A DNA stretch of 64,000 nt. Source: Pseudomonas azotoformans. Lineage in GTDB: Bacteria > Pseudomonadota > Gammaproteobacteria > Pseudomonadales > Pseudomonadaceae. The notes under the pieces are model-generated. The model saw only the letters and a list, made by a program, of their open reading frames with translations. It had not been told where the DNA came from and did no database searches. Where the stretch lies: contig NZ_CP014546.1 of NCBI RefSeq assembly GCF_001579805.1, forward strand, positions 6,758,001 through 6,822,000. Reading direction: 5' to 3'. The position numbers were made by a program, and so were the translations under genes. Below, piece by piece: positions 36,479-48,043 of this stretch (positions are counted from its first letter, which is position 1; each line of letters starts with the position of its first letter).

Positions 36479-39316
36479 ATGTCGATCAACATCAGCACCG
36501 CCAACGAATTCATCGCCCGTCACATCGGCCCGCGCCAGGAAGATGAGCAGCAGATGCTCGCCAGCCTGGGCTTCGACTCCCTGGAAGCATTGAGCGCCAG
36601 CGTGATCCCGGAAAGCATCAAGGGCACCAGCGTGCTCGGCCTGGAAGACGGCCTGAGCGAAGCCGACGCACTGGCCAAGATCAAGGCCATCGCCCGCAAG
36701 AACCAACTGTTCAAGACCTACATCGGCCAGGGCTACTACAACTGCCACACGCCGTCGCCGATCCTGCGCAACCTGCTGGAAAACCCGGCCTGGTACACCG
36801 CCTACACCCCGTATCAACCCGAGATTTCCCAAGGCCGCCTGGAAGCGCTGCTGAACTTCCAGACCCTGATCAGCGACCTCACCGGCCTGCCGATCGCCAA
36901 CGCCTCCTTGCTCGACGAAGCCACCGCCGCCGCCGAAGCCATGACCTTCTGCAAGCGCCTGAGCAAGAACAAGGGCAGCAACGCCTTCTTCGCCTCGATC
37001 CACAGCCACCCGCAAACCCTCGACGTGCTGCGCACCCGTGCCGAGCCGCTGGGCATCGACGTGGTGGTGGGCGATGAGCGCGAACTGAGCGACGTCAGCC
37101 CGTTCTTCGGCGCCCTGCTGCAGTACCCGGCGAGCAACGGTGACGTGTTCGACTACCGCGCACTGACCGAGCGCTTCCACGCCGCCAATGCCCTGGTGGC
37201 CGTGGCCGCCGACCTGCTGGCCCTGACCTTGCTGGCCCCGCCGGGCGAATTCGGCGCCGACGTGGCCATCGGCAGCGCGCAACGCTTCGGCGTGCCGCTG
37301 GGCTTTGGTGGCCCGCACGCGGCGTATTTCTCCACCAAGGATGCGTTCAAACGCGACATGCCGGGCCGTCTGGTCGGTGTGTCCGTCGACCGTTTCGGCA
37401 AGCCGGCCCTGCGCCTGGCCATGCAGACCCGCGAGCAACATATCCGCCGCGAGAAAGCCACGTCGAACATCTGCACCGCCCAGGTGCTGCTGGCCAACAT
37501 CGCCAGCATGTACGCCGTGTACCACGGCCCCAAAGGCCTGACCCAGATTGCCCAGCGTGTGCACCAGCTGACCGCGATCCTGGCCAAGGGCCTGACCGCC
37601 CTGGGCTTGAAGGTCGAGCAGGAACACTTCTTCGACACCCTCACCCTCAACACCGGCGCCAACACCGCCGCGCTGCACGACAAGGCGCGTGCCCAGCGCA
37701 TCAACCTGCGTGTGGTGGATGGCGAGCGTGTGGGTGTGTCGGTGGACGAAACCACCACCCAGGCCGATATCGAAACCCTGTGGGCGATCTTTGCCGACGG
37801 CAAGCCCCTGCCCGCTTTCGCCCAGACGGAAAACACGCTGCCAGCCGCCCTGCTGCGCCAGTCTCCCGTCCTCAGCCACCCGGTGTTCAACCGTTATCAC
37901 TCGGAAACCGAGCTGATGCGCTACCTGCGCAAGCTGGCCGACAAGGACCTGGCGCTGGACCGCACCATGATCCCGCTGGGCTCGTGCACCATGAAGCTCA
38001 ACGCCGCCAGTGAAATGATCCCGGTGACCTGGGCCGAGTTCGGTGCCCTGCACCCGTTCGCCCCGGCCGAACAAAGCGCCGGCTACCTGGAGCTGACCTC
38101 CGACCTGGAAGCCATGCTCTGCGCGGCCACCGGTTACGACGCGATCTCCCTGCAGCCGAACGCCGGTTCCCAGGGCGAGTACGCAGGCCTCTTGGCCATC
38201 CGTGCCTATCACCAGAGCCGTGGCGATGAGCGCCGCGACATTTGCCTGATCCCATCGTCCGCTCACGGCACCAACCCGGCCACCGCCAACATGGCGGGCA
38301 TGCGCGTGGTCGTGACTGCGTGCGATGCACGCGGCAACGTCGACATCGAAGACCTGCGCGCCAAGGCCATCGAGCACCGCGACCACCTGGCCGCGCTGAT
38401 GATCACCTACCCGTCCACCCACGGCGTGTTCGAAGAAGGTATCCGCGAAATCTGCGGCATCATTCACGACAACGGCGGCCAGGTGTACATCGATGGCGCC
38501 AACATGAACGCCATGGTCGGCCTGTGCGCACCGGGCAAATTCGGCGGCGACGTGTCCCACCTGAACCTGCACAAGACCTTCTGCATCCCTCACGGTGGTG
38601 GCGGCCCGGGCGTCGGCCCGATTGGCGTCAAGTCGCACCTCACGCCGTTCCTGCCCGGCCACGCGGCTATGGAGCGCAAGGAAGGCGCGGTGTGTGCGGC
38701 GCCATTCGGCAGCGCGAGCATTTTGCCGATCACCTGGATGTACATCAGCATGATGGGCGGTGCGGGCCTCAAGCGTGCTTCGCAACTGGCGATCCTGAAT
38801 GCCAACTACATCTCCCGTCGCCTGGAAGAGCACTACCCTGTGCTCTACACCGGCAGCAACGGCCTGGTGGCGCACGAATGCATCCTGGATCTGCGCCCCC
38901 TCAAAGACAGCAGCGGCATCAGCGTGGACGACGTGGCCAAGCGCCTGATCGACTTCGGCTTCCATGCGCCGACCATGTCGTTCCCGGTGGCCGGCACCTT
39001 GATGATCGAGCCGACCGAAAGCGAATCCAAGGAAGAACTGGACCGCTTCTGCAACGCGATGATCGCCATCCGCGAAGAAATCCGCGCGGTGGAAAACGGC
39101 ACCTTGGACAAGGACGACAACCCGCTGAAAAACGCGCCGCACACCGCTGCTGAACTGGTGAGTGAGTGGACGCATCCGTACACCCGCGAGCAGGCGGTGT
39201 ACCCGGTGCCGTCGTTGATCGAAGGCAAGTACTGGCCGCCGGTTGGGCGGGTGGACAACGTGTTTGGTGATCGCAACCTGGTGTGTGCGTGCCCGTCGAT
39301 CGAGCTTTACGCGTAA
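36479..39316 (+). CDS. gcvP: GcvP, glycine dehydrogenase (decarboxylating)
   Basis: A 945-residue PLP enzyme, full length for the single-chain form, with the PLP lysine in [18 protein letters not shown] and the glycine-rich GLGSCTMK-type block ([15 protein letters not shown]). It decarboxylates glycine and loads the H protein. The very long open frame on the opposite strand is a shadow of its codon bias. Confidence 0.97.
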   Translation: MSINISTANEFIARHIGPRQEDEQQMLASLGFDSLEALSASVIPESIKGTSVLGLEDGLSEADALAKIKAIARKNQLFKTYIGQGYYNCHTPSPILRNLLENPAWYTAYTPYQPEISQGRLEALLNFQTLISDLTGLPIANASLLDEATAAAEAMTFCKRLSKNKGSNAFFASIHSHPQTLDVLRTRAEPLGIDVVVGDERELSDVSPFFGALLQYPASNGDVFDYRALTERFHAANALVAVAADLLALTLLAPPGEFGADVAIGSAQRFGVPLGFGGPHAAYFSTKDAFKRDMPGRLVGVSVDRFGKPALRLAMQTREQHIRREKATSNICTAQVLLANIASMYAVYHGPKGLTQIAQRVHQLTAILAKGLTALGLKVEQEHFFDTLTLNTGANTAALHDKARAQRINLRVVDGERVGVSVDETTTQADIETLWAIFADGKPLPAFAQTENTLPAALLRQSPVLSHPVFNRYHSETELMRYLRKLADKDLALDRTMIPLGSCTMKLNAASEMIPVTWAEFGALHPFAPAEQSAGYLELTSDLEAMLCAATGYDAISLQPNAGSQGEYAGLLAIRAYHQSRGDERRDICLIPSSAHGTNPATANMAGMRVVVTACDARGNVDIEDLRAKAIEHRDHLAALMITYPSTHGVFEEGIREICGIIHDNGGQVYIDGANMNAMVGLCAPGKFGGDVSHLNLHKTFCIPHGGGGPGVGPIGVKSHLTPFLPGHAAMERKEGAVCAAPFGSASILPITWMYISMMGGAGLKRASQLAILNANYISRRLEEHYPVLYTGSNGLVAHECILDLRPLKDSSGISVDDVAKRLIDFGFHAPTMSFPVAGTLMIEPTESESKEELDRFCNAMIAIREEIRAVENGTLDKDDNPLKNAPHTAAELVSEWTHPYTREQAVYPVPSLIEGKYWPPVGRVDNVFGDRNLVCACPSIELYA

Positions 39317-39324
39317 AGCAGTTT

Positions 39325-39402
39325 TAAGCGGCAAGCTTCAAGCGGCAAGTTAGAAGCCCCAGCGGCTCTTCCTTGCAGCTTGTGGCTTGTAGCTTGCGGC
39401 TG
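39325..39402. repeat. Imperfect direct and inverted repeats between gcvP and sdaA
   Basis: Two copies of AAGCGGCAAG (from 39325) are followed by several CTTG(C/T)(G/A)GCT-type units in inverse orientation, so the RNA can fold into a long imperfect hairpin. Such AGCTTGCAGCTT-like repeats are common between Pseudomonas genes. P. aeruginosa has glyA2 at this place. Confidence 0.6.
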
Positions 39403-39430
39403 CCACATAACAAGAAACCGGAGAACAACC

Positions 39431-40807
<1,377 letters not shown>

Positions 40808-40846
40808 CGCCTAACGGCGCGCCAGCACGTTTTTCAGGAGCTGAAT

Positions 40847-41971
40847 ATGTCCACCGAAACCCTGTTGAAAACCCCTCTGCACGCCCTGCACATCGAACTG
40901 GGCGCCCGCATGGTGCCCTTCGCCGGCTACGACATGCCGGTGCAATACCCCTTGGGCGTGATGAAGGAACACCTGCACACCCGTGATCAGGCCGGGCTGT
41001 TCGACGTGTCCCACATGGGCCAGATCCGCCTCACCGGCGCCAATGCCGCCAAAGCCCTGGAAACCCTGGTGCCCGTCGACATCATCGACCTGCCGGTGGG
41101 CATGCAGCGCTACGCGATGTTCACCAACGACCAGGGCGGTATTCTCGATGACCTGATGGTGGCCAACCTGGGTAACGACGAACTGTTCCTAGTGGTCAAC
41201 GCCGCCTGCAAGGACCAGGACCTGGCCCACCTGCGCCAGCATATCGGCGACCAGTGCACCATTGAGCCGCTGTTCGAAGAACGTGCGTTGCTGGCCCTGC
41301 AAGGCCCTTCGGCGGTGAAGGTACTGGCGCGCCTGGCACCGGAAGTCACCAAGATGACCTTCATGCAGTTCGCCACGCTGCGCCTGCTGGGCGTGGACTG
41401 CTACGTCAGCCGCTCGGGCTACACCGGCGAAGACGGCTTTGAAATCTCAGTGCCCGCCGCCAATGCCGAAAGCCTCGCGCGCAGCCTGCTGGCCGAGACC
41501 GAAGTACAGGCCATCGGCCTGGGCGCCCGCGACTCGCTGCGCCTGGAAGCCGGCCTGTGCCTGTACGGCCACGACATGAACACCGACACCACACCGATCG
41601 AAGCCAGCCTGCTGTGGGCGATCTCCAAGGCCCGTCGTGCCGACGGCGCCCGTGCCGGCGGCTTTCCGGGTGCCGACAAGATCTTCACCCAGCAGCAAAC
41701 CGGTGTGAGCCGCAAACGTGTAGGCCTGTTGCCACAAGAACGCACGCCGGTGCGTGAAGGCGCAGAAATCGTCGACGCCGACGGCACCGTGATCGGCAGT
41801 GTGTGCAGCGGCGGCTTCGGTCCGACCCTCGGCGGCCCGCTGGCCATGGGTTACCTGGACAGCGCCTTCACCGCACTGGATACCGAAGTCTCTGCGTTGG
41901 TACGTGGGAAAAAGGTGCCACTACGTGTAAGTAAAATGCCATTTGTGCCGCAACGTTACTACCGTGGTTGA
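40847..41971 (+). CDS. gcvT: GcvT, aminomethyltransferase
   Basis: A 374-residue T protein with [44 protein letters not shown] and [12 protein letters not shown]. It transfers the methylene group to tetrahydrofolate and releases ammonia. Last gene of the operon; CAGGAG precedes the ATG. Confidence 0.96.
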   Translation: MSTETLLKTPLHALHIELGARMVPFAGYDMPVQYPLGVMKEHLHTRDQAGLFDVSHMGQIRLTGANAAKALETLVPVDIIDLPVGMQRYAMFTNDQGGILDDLMVANLGNDELFLVVNAACKDQDLAHLRQHIGDQCTIEPLFEERALLALQGPSAVKVLARLAPEVTKMTFMQFATLRLLGVDCYVSRSGYTGEDGFEISVPAANAESLARSLLAETEVQAIGLGARDSLRLEAGLCLYGHDMNTDTTPIEASLLWAISKARRADGARAGGFPGADKIFTQQQTGVSRKRVGLLPQERTPVREGAEIVDADGTVIGSVCSGGFGPTLGGPLAMGYLDSAFTALDTEVSALVRGKKVPLRVSKMPFVPQRYYRG

Positions 41972-42364
41972 TTGACTGTTTCTATAAGTAACGCGATTGC
42001 GTTAACGCGCACTAATTTGTAACGCAATCGCCATAAAACAGTGCACTCTCGATAGTCTTTTTTATAGGGATCAAGCTATAACAAGTGACCAACTCTATCG
42101 AATAAGTCGGATCCAGAACATTCACCCAAGTGTCATAAGCCCCAGCAAAACCTGGGCTTTTGGCAGGGCTTGTTTTTTCTCTATTAGTTGGCGTAGAGTT
42201 TGCCCACTGTGTTTGCATGGGTCGCTTGGAACCTGGACCTGGGCAGTAGCTGAAGTAGTTGTGCTACAACCCGTTCGACGTCTCTTACTTTCCTGCAACC
42301 CAGCCCAGTACTCTTTCCTGCGAAAGGGGCTGTCATTAATTTTTAGCGTCAAGGAAATAAGAAA
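41972..42364. other. Intergenic region: hairpins after gcvT and the cold-shock gene leader
   Basis: No gene seen. It holds the 12-bp inverted repeat at 41993-42031, a terminator-like stem near 42136-42161 (AAGCCCCAG/CTGGGCTT with one bulge) and a T-rich run. The right half is probably the long 5' untranslated leader usual for cold-shock genes. Confidence 0.6.
41993..42031. repeat. Perfect 12-bp inverted repeat after gcvT
   Basis: GCGATTGCGTTA (41993-42004) and TAACGCAATCGC (42020-42031) with a 15-base loop. The left arm is itself nested in TAACGC-GATT-GCGTTA. No T run follows, so this is not a standard terminator. Confidence 0.7.
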
Positions 42365-42577
42365 ATGGCTGAACGTCAGAGCGGTACCGTCAAGTGGTTT
42401 AACGACGAGAAAGGGTTTGGTTTTATCACTCCAGAAAGCGGTCCGGATCTGTTCGTGCATTTCCGCGCTATTCAGGGCAACGGCTTCAAGAGCCTGAAAG
42501 AAGGCCAGAAAGTGACGTTCGTTGCTGTGCAAGGCCAAAAAGGCATGCAGGCTGACGAAGTACAAGCGGAAGGCTGA
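42365..42577 (+). CDS. CspA-family cold-shock protein
   Basis: A 70-residue single-domain RNA chaperone with both RNA-binding motifs (KGFGFITP and DLFVHFRAI). The second motif has FR in place of the common HFS. The long leader upstream and strong terminator downstream fit a cold-shock transcription unit. Confidence 0.95.
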   Translation: MAERQSGTVKWFNDEKGFGFITPESGPDLFVHFRAIQGNGFKSLKEGQKVTFVAVQGQKGMQADEVQAEG

Positions 42578-42594
42578 TCCCTCCTGCGACAAAA

Positions 42595-42625
42595 AGCCCC
42601 TGATGGTGACATCAGGGGCTTTTTT
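42595..42625 (+). terminator. Rho-independent terminator of the cold-shock gene
   Basis: AGCCCCTGATG, GTGA loop, CATCAGGGGCT, then six T. Perfect 11-bp stem. Confidence 0.93.
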
Positions 42626-42672
42626 ATGTGCGTTTGCTCGTAAAATGGCTTTTTTCACAAGAGAGCCCTGCC

Positions 42673-43161
42673 ATGTCAAAACCCCTGCTGAGCCCTCAAG
42701 GCGAATTTCCCGCCGTTGGCCTGGGCCGTCGCCTGGCAGCGATGTTCTATGACTTTCTGTTGTGCACTGCCCTGCTGATCGTTACCGCGTTCGTCTACAA
42801 ACTGATCTGGATCGCGTTTGTCGGTGAAGCGAAGATGCGCACCCTGACCGAATCCGGCGCGCTGGACGGCGACCCGTTGCTGTCGACGATTCTGCTGTTC
42901 GTGCTGTTCGGTTTTTTCGCCAAGTTCTGGACCCATTCCGGGCAGACCCTGGGCATGCAGGTGTGGGGCGTGCGCGTGCAGAACGCCGATGGCTCACGGA
43001 TCAGCCTGTGGCAGGCGCTGTTGCGCTTTGTGGTATCGATTGCGTCGTGGTTGTGCGTGGGGCTGGGGTTTATCTGGTCGCTGGTTGATAAGCGCAAACG
43101 CAGCTGGCATGACATCTATTCCGACAGCCAGCTGGTTCGCATCCCCAAACAGAAAAAGTAA
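42673..43161 (+). CDS. RDD-family membrane protein
   Basis: A 162-residue protein with the RDD pattern: LGRRLAAMFYDFLLCTALLI in helix 1, a second helix, and WTHSGQTLGMQVWGVRVQ followed by a third helix and KRKRSWHDIYSDSQLV. Function undefined; some relatives are ion exchangers. ATG at 42673; an in-frame start at 42628 sits too close to the terminator. Convergent with nadA, 4 bases apart. Confidence 0.87.
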   Translation: MSKPLLSPQGEFPAVGLGRRLAAMFYDFLLCTALLIVTAFVYKLIWIAFVGEAKMRTLTESGALDGDPLLSTILLFVLFGFFAKFWTHSGQTLGMQVWGVRVQNADGSRISLWQALLRFVVSIASWLCVGLGFIWSLVDKRKRSWHDIYSDSQLVRIPKQKK

Positions 43162-43165
43162 CGAC

Positions 43166-44224
43166 TCAGGCGTTGCCGGCCAGTTTCAGGCGGGCAGCCT
43201 GAGTGAAATCAAGCATGCGCTTGAGCGGGCGCACGGCCTGCGGGATCACTGAGGGCTCGACGAAGATCTCGTTGCTACCCTCGCGCAGGCACTGCAGCGT
43301 GCGTTCCAGCGTGTTCATCGCCATCCACGGGCAATGTGCGCAACTGCGGCACGCCGCGCCGTTGCCGGCAGTAGGCGCCTCGACAAAGACTTTATCCGGG
43401 CACAGCTGCTGCATCTTGTAGAAGATGCCGCGGTCGGTGGCAACGATGAAGGTCTTGTTCGGCAGGCGCTGAGCGGCAGCAATCAATTGGCTGGTCGAAC
43501 CTACGGCATCCGCCAGTTCGATCACCGAGGTCGGCGACTCAGGGTGCACCAAAATCGCTGCATCCGGGTACAGCGCCTTCATGTCTTCAAGCTGCTTGGA
43601 CTTGAACTCTTCGTGGACGATGCAGGCACCGTCCCACAGCAGCATGTCGGCACCGGTCTGGCGCTGGATGTAGGTGCCCAGGTGTTTGTCCGGGCCCCAG
43701 ATAATCGTTTCGCCGTTGTCCATCAGGCTTTCGACGATTTCCAATGCACAACTGGAAGTCACCACCCAATCCGCCCGGGCTTTGACCGCCGCCGAGGTGT
43801 TGGCGTACACCACCACGGTGCGCTCGGGATGTTGGTCGCAGAACGCTGAAAACTCTTCCACCGGGCAACCCAGGTCCAGGGAACACGTGGCTTCCAGGGT
43901 GGGCATGAGGATGCGCTTTTCGGGGGTGAGGATCTTGGCGGTCTCGCCCATGAAACGCACGCCAGCGACCAATACGGTCTTGGCCGGGTGGGCAGCGCCG
44001 AAGCGAGCCATTTCCAGGGAGTCGGAGACGCAGCCGCCGGTTTCTTCGGCCAGGGCCTGGATCACCGGGTCACAGTAGAAGTGGGCCACCAGCACCGCGT
44101 CTTGAGCCTTGAGCTCAGCGGCGATGGCGGTACGCAGGCTCGCCTCTTCAGCGGCGCTGAGGGCCTTGGGCTGCTTGGCGTCGAGGTGGGCTTGAACCAG
44201 AAGGCGTTCGGAAATTTGCGTCAT
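43166..44224 (-). CDS. nadA: NadA, quinolinate synthase
   Basis: A 352-residue 4Fe-4S enzyme that condenses iminoaspartate with dihydroxyacetone phosphate for NAD synthesis. Motifs: [38 protein letters not shown] and the cysteine-rich [19 protein letters not shown] at 44224; the upstream in-frame ATG at 44326 adds an unlikely Arg-rich extension. Confidence 0.95.
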   Translation of the reverse strand: MTQISERLLVQAHLDAKQPKALSAAEEASLRTAIAAELKAQDAVLVAHFYCDPVIQALAEETGGCVSDSLEMARFGAAHPAKTVLVAGVRFMGETAKILTPEKRILMPTLEATCSLDLGCPVEEFSAFCDQHPERTVVVYANTSAAVKARADWVVTSSCALEIVESLMDNGETIIWGPDKHLGTYIQRQTGADMLLWDGACIVHEEFKSKQLEDMKALYPDAAILVHPESPTSVIELADAVGSTSQLIAAAQRLPNKTFIVATDRGIFYKMQQLCPDKVFVEAPTAGNGAACRSCAHCPWMAMNTLERTLQCLREGSNEIFVEPSVIPQAVRPLKRMLDFTQAARLKLAGNA

Positions 44225-44417
44225 GTTCGCAAGACCTGCAGGCGCAGTTGCGCGAAAGTCGAGTGTACCACCGGCTCTGGAGCCCTTCGGGCGCCGCCGG
44301 ACGAAGTGATTGTGTTCATCAAGCACGGGTTAAGGTGAAGCTGCGCAAGGCTACAGAATATCCAAGGGTTTCAAAAGCCTAATCTGGCATTCGTCGGTGC
44401 GTCTGCCGGGCAAAAAA

Positions 44418-44446
44418 AAGGCGCCTCCATCACTGGAGACGCCTTT
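44418..44446 (-). terminator. Terminator after the 524-residue hypothetical gene
   Basis: AAGGCG-CTCC / GGAG-CGCCTT stem with a long A run on its left, giving a T run for minus-strand transcripts that end at 44459. Confidence 0.85.
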
Positions 44447-44458
44447 TTTACAGCCGCG

Positions 44459-46033
44459 TCAGCGTGCCAGTGCGGACGGATCTTCCTGCAACATCACCGA
44501 AGCATGCAGACTGGCCAGGGCTTCCTTGACAGTGGACTCCTCCAGCGCATCCTTGGACTTCTTGCTTTCCTTGGCCGCGTATTCGAGCAACACCAGATAG
44601 TCGCGCTTGACCGACGCCTCTTTCGGCACCGTGGTGTCTTCCACCAACTTGCCCATCACATATTGCTGCGTGCGGGTGTTCTGGCTGGCACTTTGATCGA
44701 GGGTTGCACTGGCCAGCAGGCCGTCCTTGTAGGAAAGCTTGGCCGAACTGCTGGCCTTGTCCTGCACTTGTACGTAGCGATAGTTCTGCGACTCTGCGTT
44801 GCCGTCCAGGGCAGGCGCTTTGCCGCCCTTAAGCCCCTTATGGAAACTCGCGGACAGGCTCGACTGCTGGTCCTGGCTGACACTACGATCCAACAGGCTG
44901 TTGCCGCCGACGCGGGTCTTTTGCGAGACCTCGTAGGCGAAGCTGTCCACCTCAGACGGGCGCATCGGGTTAGGCGATTCGCTGGCCTGTTTGATGGATG
45001 CCTTGAAGTCCGCCAAGCCGGTCAGCAAGCCCTGGTCGGTCGAATTGCGCGTCAACGCTTCGGGCAGGGTAACGCCCTGTGGGTAATGGCTGTTCATGGC
45101 ACTGAAAGCGTCTTTGAACATCGCCATCAGCTCTGGCTTGGCACTGCCGCGCTCCTGCGCCCGGTCGAATTGGGCGAGATAGCTTTGCAGGGCCTTGGCT
45201 TGTTGCTTGGCGTTGCCGAGGATCGCGGCGTTTTTCAGGTCGACGGCCAGGTTCAGCTCGCCGAGCGGGCCACTCATGCGGGTGGTGCGGCTTTGGCTGT
45301 CGGCGTGGAAGGCCAGGCTCAGGTCCTGGCCGTCCAGGGATTTGAGCGTGGCATTGAGGTCCACCGACGCCAGCAGCTTGGTGTCAAACTGCGTCAATTG
45401 GCTCAGGTCGAGCTTCGGTGGCATTGCCGTCAACCCATCCACGGCGGACTGGAAGGCGCTGCCCAGTTTGCCGACGGCCTTGAGCTCCTCATCGGTCAAG
45501 GTGCCACCGTCTACCGTCGCTTGCACACCCAGGCCATCGGTCTGGCTCGAGAGGCTGAAGGTGACGGTCTTGCCGCTGGCGGTCTTGATGCTGAGGCTGA
45601 CCTGATTGTCGGCCTTGGTGTGCAGCAGGCCCTGATCAACTTTGATTTCACCCGCGTTCGCCGCGCGGTCGGCACTCGCGAACATCACCGACTGGGAAAC
45701 CGCTGCCCCGCCCTTGGCGAACTGCGCAATCAGGCCGGCGCCCAAGCCACTGAAGCGGCTGGCCGTCGACTGCGAATTGAAGTTGGCGTTGAGCGACTTG
45801 CTGAGCGCGTCCTGGCTGTCACTTTCCCAGGCGCGCACGGTTTCTTGACCCGGTAATTGTCCGCGACGGGAATAGGTGTCGGAAAGCGTATCGGAGACGA
45901 CGTTGCCCAGGCTGACGACTAAAGAGGGCCTCTTCAGGCTGACTTCAACGTTGTGCGTCAGGGTTGCAGGCGGCGTTTCTGTCGGACGGGCGATAAGCGT
46001 ATTGCCGGTATTAATAGGCGAAAGCGTGGTCAT
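44459..46033 (-). CDS. Hypothetical protein, 524 residues
   Basis: Start at the ATG 46033 (MTTLSPINTGNTLIARPTET). It is rich in Ser, Gln, Asp and Lys, without TM helices, signal peptide or cysteines. The first 60 residues look disordered; the rest alternates helical and beta-like segments (SLSIKTASGKTVTFSLSSQT, LAVDLKNAAILGNAKQQAKA). I do not recognise a domain. The look is of a surface or exported structural protein. Own terminator, no operon partner. Confidence 0.7.
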   Translation of the reverse strand: MTTLSPINTGNTLIARPTETPPATLTHNVEVSLKRPSLVVSLGNVVSDTLSDTYSRRGQLPGQETVRAWESDSQDALSKSLNANFNSQSTASRFSGLGAGLIAQFAKGGAAVSQSVMFASADRAANAGEIKVDQGLLHTKADNQVSLSIKTASGKTVTFSLSSQTDGLGVQATVDGGTLTDEELKAVGKLGSAFQSAVDGLTAMPPKLDLSQLTQFDTKLLASVDLNATLKSLDGQDLSLAFHADSQSRTTRMSGPLGELNLAVDLKNAAILGNAKQQAKALQSYLAQFDRAQERGSAKPELMAMFKDAFSAMNSHYPQGVTLPEALTRNSTDQGLLTGLADFKASIKQASESPNPMRPSEVDSFAYEVSQKTRVGGNSLLDRSVSQDQQSSLSASFHKGLKGGKAPALDGNAESQNYRYVQVQDKASSSAKLSYKDGLLASATLDQSASQNTRTQQYVMGKLVEDTTVPKEASVKRDYLVLLEYAAKESKKSKDALEESTVKEALASLHASVMLQEDPSALAR

Positions 46034-46150
46034 GACGATCCCTGTCTTGAGCTGGACAATGCTCAATTTAACCAAGACTTCGATCGATTGACAGCACGTA
46101 GATAGCAAAGAGCCATGCCAAAAAGCTGGCTCCTTGCGGTTTTGCGAAAG

Positions 46151-47437
46151 TCAGAACCGGTAAGTCACCGATCCACCGAACCCATTGGCGCTGTTTTCAT
46201 ACTTGGCATCGTAGGTCAGCCCCACCTGGGAAAGGTTCTGATGGACCTTGATCGGCTCCTCCTTGAGGTAGGAATACGCCACATCGAACGTCAGGTTGTC
46301 GACGGGCGTCCAGCCGGCGCCCAGGCTGAAAACAGTGCGATCCCCCGTAGGAATCCGCACGGAACGGTCGGTGTTGTTGGTCGGCGTCTGGTCCACCGAG
46401 AAACCGGTCCGTAGTACCAGTTGTTTGTTGACCCGATACGCCGCGCCGATGGCGTGGGACCAGGTGTCATGCCAGTGCTGTTGTTCGGTGATCGAGCCCA
46501 GGCCGCCGAATTGAGCGGTAAGGTCGGACACGCCGTCGTTGTTGATGGTGATCTTCTTCAACTGGCTCCAACGGGTGTAGGTGCTGCCGAGGTAGAGGGT
46601 CCAGTCGTCATTCAGTTGATGGGTGACCGAGAAATCCACCGAGGAAGGCGTGGTCACGTTCAAACTGGCGTCATAACGCTGCGGGCCACCGTCAAAGGCA
46701 TCGGAAATCAACCCGGAGGCGTGGGTCTTGCCGGTGAGGTGGTACACCACCTGCGAGTGGTAGGTCACGCCGATACGCGTACTTTCGAGGGGTTGCACCA
46801 GGATACCGGCGTTGAACCCGGTGGCGTTGTCGTCGCCTTTGACCTTCACGCTTTCGCCGGCTCCGCCACCCAGCGGCACATTGGAATCCAGCTCGCCACT
46901 GATGCGGTTGAAGGTCGGGCCGAAGCCTACCGACACCTTGTCGTTGAAGGCATAGCTGACCGTCGGCTGCACGGTGATGACCGAAACCTTGCTCTTGTTG
47001 CCGAAGCCATTGCCCTGGAAGCTGTGCTCATAGTCAGTCACCAGGCCGAACGGCGCATAGATGCCCAGGCCAAACGCCCAGTGCTCATCGATGGGCGTGA
47101 CCAAGTAGCCCATCGGCACGGCAATACCGGGCACCATATCGCCCTTGTTGGTGCCTGGGTTGTCGGCACCGAACTGCGAGGAACTGGCGTTCTTGATATC
47201 GGTTTTGGCATCGAGGTAAGTCGCACCGAGACTGACTTCATTCTGCTTCAAGCGAGACATGCCGGCGGGGTTGCCGAACACGGTACTGGCGTCTTCGGCC
47301 GATGAGGAGCGACCGGCATAGCCCGTGCCCATTGAACTGATACTTTGTTCATTGAGCGCGAAACCACCGGCGAACAGCGGGGTTGAGGCAAGGGAAACGG
47401 CGAGCGCCAAGGCGCCTTTAAGAGTTTTGTTATTCAT
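46151..47437 (-). CDS. FadL-family outer-membrane porin
   Basis: A 428-residue beta-barrel precursor. Signal peptide MNNKTLKGALALAVSLASTP(LFA) precedes the FadL N-terminal hatch (GGFALNEQSISSMGTGYAGR) and NPAGMSRLKQNEVSLG; it ends with the typical C-terminal VTYRF. FadL proteins move long-chain fatty acids or other hydrophobic compounds across the outer membrane. A palindrome at 47519-47537 and a putative Hfq/Crc site at the start codon suggest substrate and carbon-source control. Confidence 0.9.
   Translation of the reverse strand: MNNKTLKGALALAVSLASTPLFAGGFALNEQSISSMGTGYAGRSSSAEDASTVFGNPAGMSRLKQNEVSLGATYLDAKTDIKNASSSQFGADNPGTNKGDMVPGIAVPMGYLVTPIDEHWAFGLGIYAPFGLVTDYEHSFQGNGFGNKSKVSVITVQPTVSYAFNDKVSVGFGPTFNRISGELDSNVPLGGGAGESVKVKGDDNATGFNAGILVQPLESTRIGVTYHSQVVYHLTGKTHASGLISDAFDGGPQRYDASLNVTTPSSVDFSVTHQLNDDWTLYLGSTYTRWSQLKKITINNDGVSDLTAQFGGLGSITEQQHWHDTWSHAIGAAYRVNKQLVLRTGFSVDQTPTNNTDRSVRIPTGDRTVFSLGAGWTPVDNLTFDVAYSYLKEEPIKVHQNLSQVGLTYDAKYENSANGFGGSVTYRF
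47427..47434 (-). promoter_or_regulatory. Possible Hfq/Crc site over codons 2-4 of the FadL gene
   Basis: AATAACAA immediately after the ATG fits the AANAANAA catabolite-activity motif of Pseudomonas Hfq/Crc. It is short, so chance occurrence is possible. Confidence 0.4.
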
Positions 47438-47518
47438 TATTAGGACTCGAATTGTGGGGCAGCGACGAGGAAGCTACCAACGTTCGAGCGGGGGGTTTAT
47501 GAAGAGTTTTTCATGCGG

Positions 47519-47537
47519 AGGATTGTCGGACAATCCT
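47519..47537. promoter_or_regulatory. 19-bp palindrome upstream of the FadL gene
   Basis: AGGATTGTCGGACAATCCT is perfectly symmetric about one base, 82 bases before the FadL start. The ATTGTC-GACAAT core resembles operators of FadR-subfamily GntR repressors. Confidence 0.6.
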
Positions 47538-47648
47538 ATGTATATCAAAGACTTTTGTTGTTTTATCGTTTCTTTTTCTGACCTTTAACCCCGGTTGTGA
47601 CCAGGCAGTTCCAGGCAGCCAACAGAGACCGCTGGCTGCCGGGTCGCC

Positions 47649-47879
47649 CTACACGTTCCAGTATTTATTCGCCGCCGCAATCGTCGCAAATTCCGTCGCG
47701 ACCACATGGCCAATGCTGATCAGCATTGCCGCGTCATTGGCATACACATCGCGCAAGCGACCGCGTACCGCTTCATCGGGTTGGGTAGCCTTGATCACCA
47801 GCCGCGCCATTTTGATAGCCAGCTCGCGCCCCTCTTCGGGAGTTGCGGTGACCAGTGAATTGTTGGGTATCAGACTCAT
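47649..47879 (-). CDS. Small hypothetical protein, 76 residues
   Basis: MSLIPNNSLVTATPEEGREL start, mostly helical, Ala-rich, with a C-terminal FATIAAANKYWNV. It resembles short uncharacterised Pseudomonas proteins (DUF3077/DUF6124-like in style), but I cannot assign a family firmly. ATG at 47879 behind AGGAAA; upstream in-frame start at 47906 is Lys/Arg-rich and unlikely. Confidence 0.65.
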   Translation of the reverse strand: MSLIPNNSLVTATPEEGRELAIKMARLVIKATQPDEAVRGRLRDVYANDAAMLISIGHVVATEFATIAAANKYWNV

Positions 47880-47949
47880 CAGGCATTTCCTTTTTTTAGA
47901 TCGCACAGTGCGATGGCGCAGAGGATTCTAATCACTGTCGAGCCATATT

Positions 47950-47965
47950 GACAATATTTGTTGTC
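47950..47965. promoter_or_regulatory. Inverted repeat between divergent genes
   Basis: GACAA-N6-TTGTC between the 76-residue gene and the cysteine-rich regulator; a possible operator of that regulator. A TATACT -10 lies at 48004-48009. Confidence 0.4.
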
Positions 47966-48043
47966 GTTATTGTTTTTTCTCCATGAACTGGATTTGTTAA
48001 CGCTATACTCGCCCCTCCCAATCGCCAGCGAACCTGACCGCCC

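Noticed and set aside
36446..39334. Very long open frame (962 codons) on the minus strand opposite gcvP
   Set aside because: It mirrors gcvP exactly, is a by-product of GC-rich third positions, and translates to low-complexity Val/Gly/His-rich sequence without any domain.
39317..39430. Remnant of a glyA coding sequence
   Set aside because: No reading frame or serine hydroxymethyltransferase motif is recognisable in the 114 bases.
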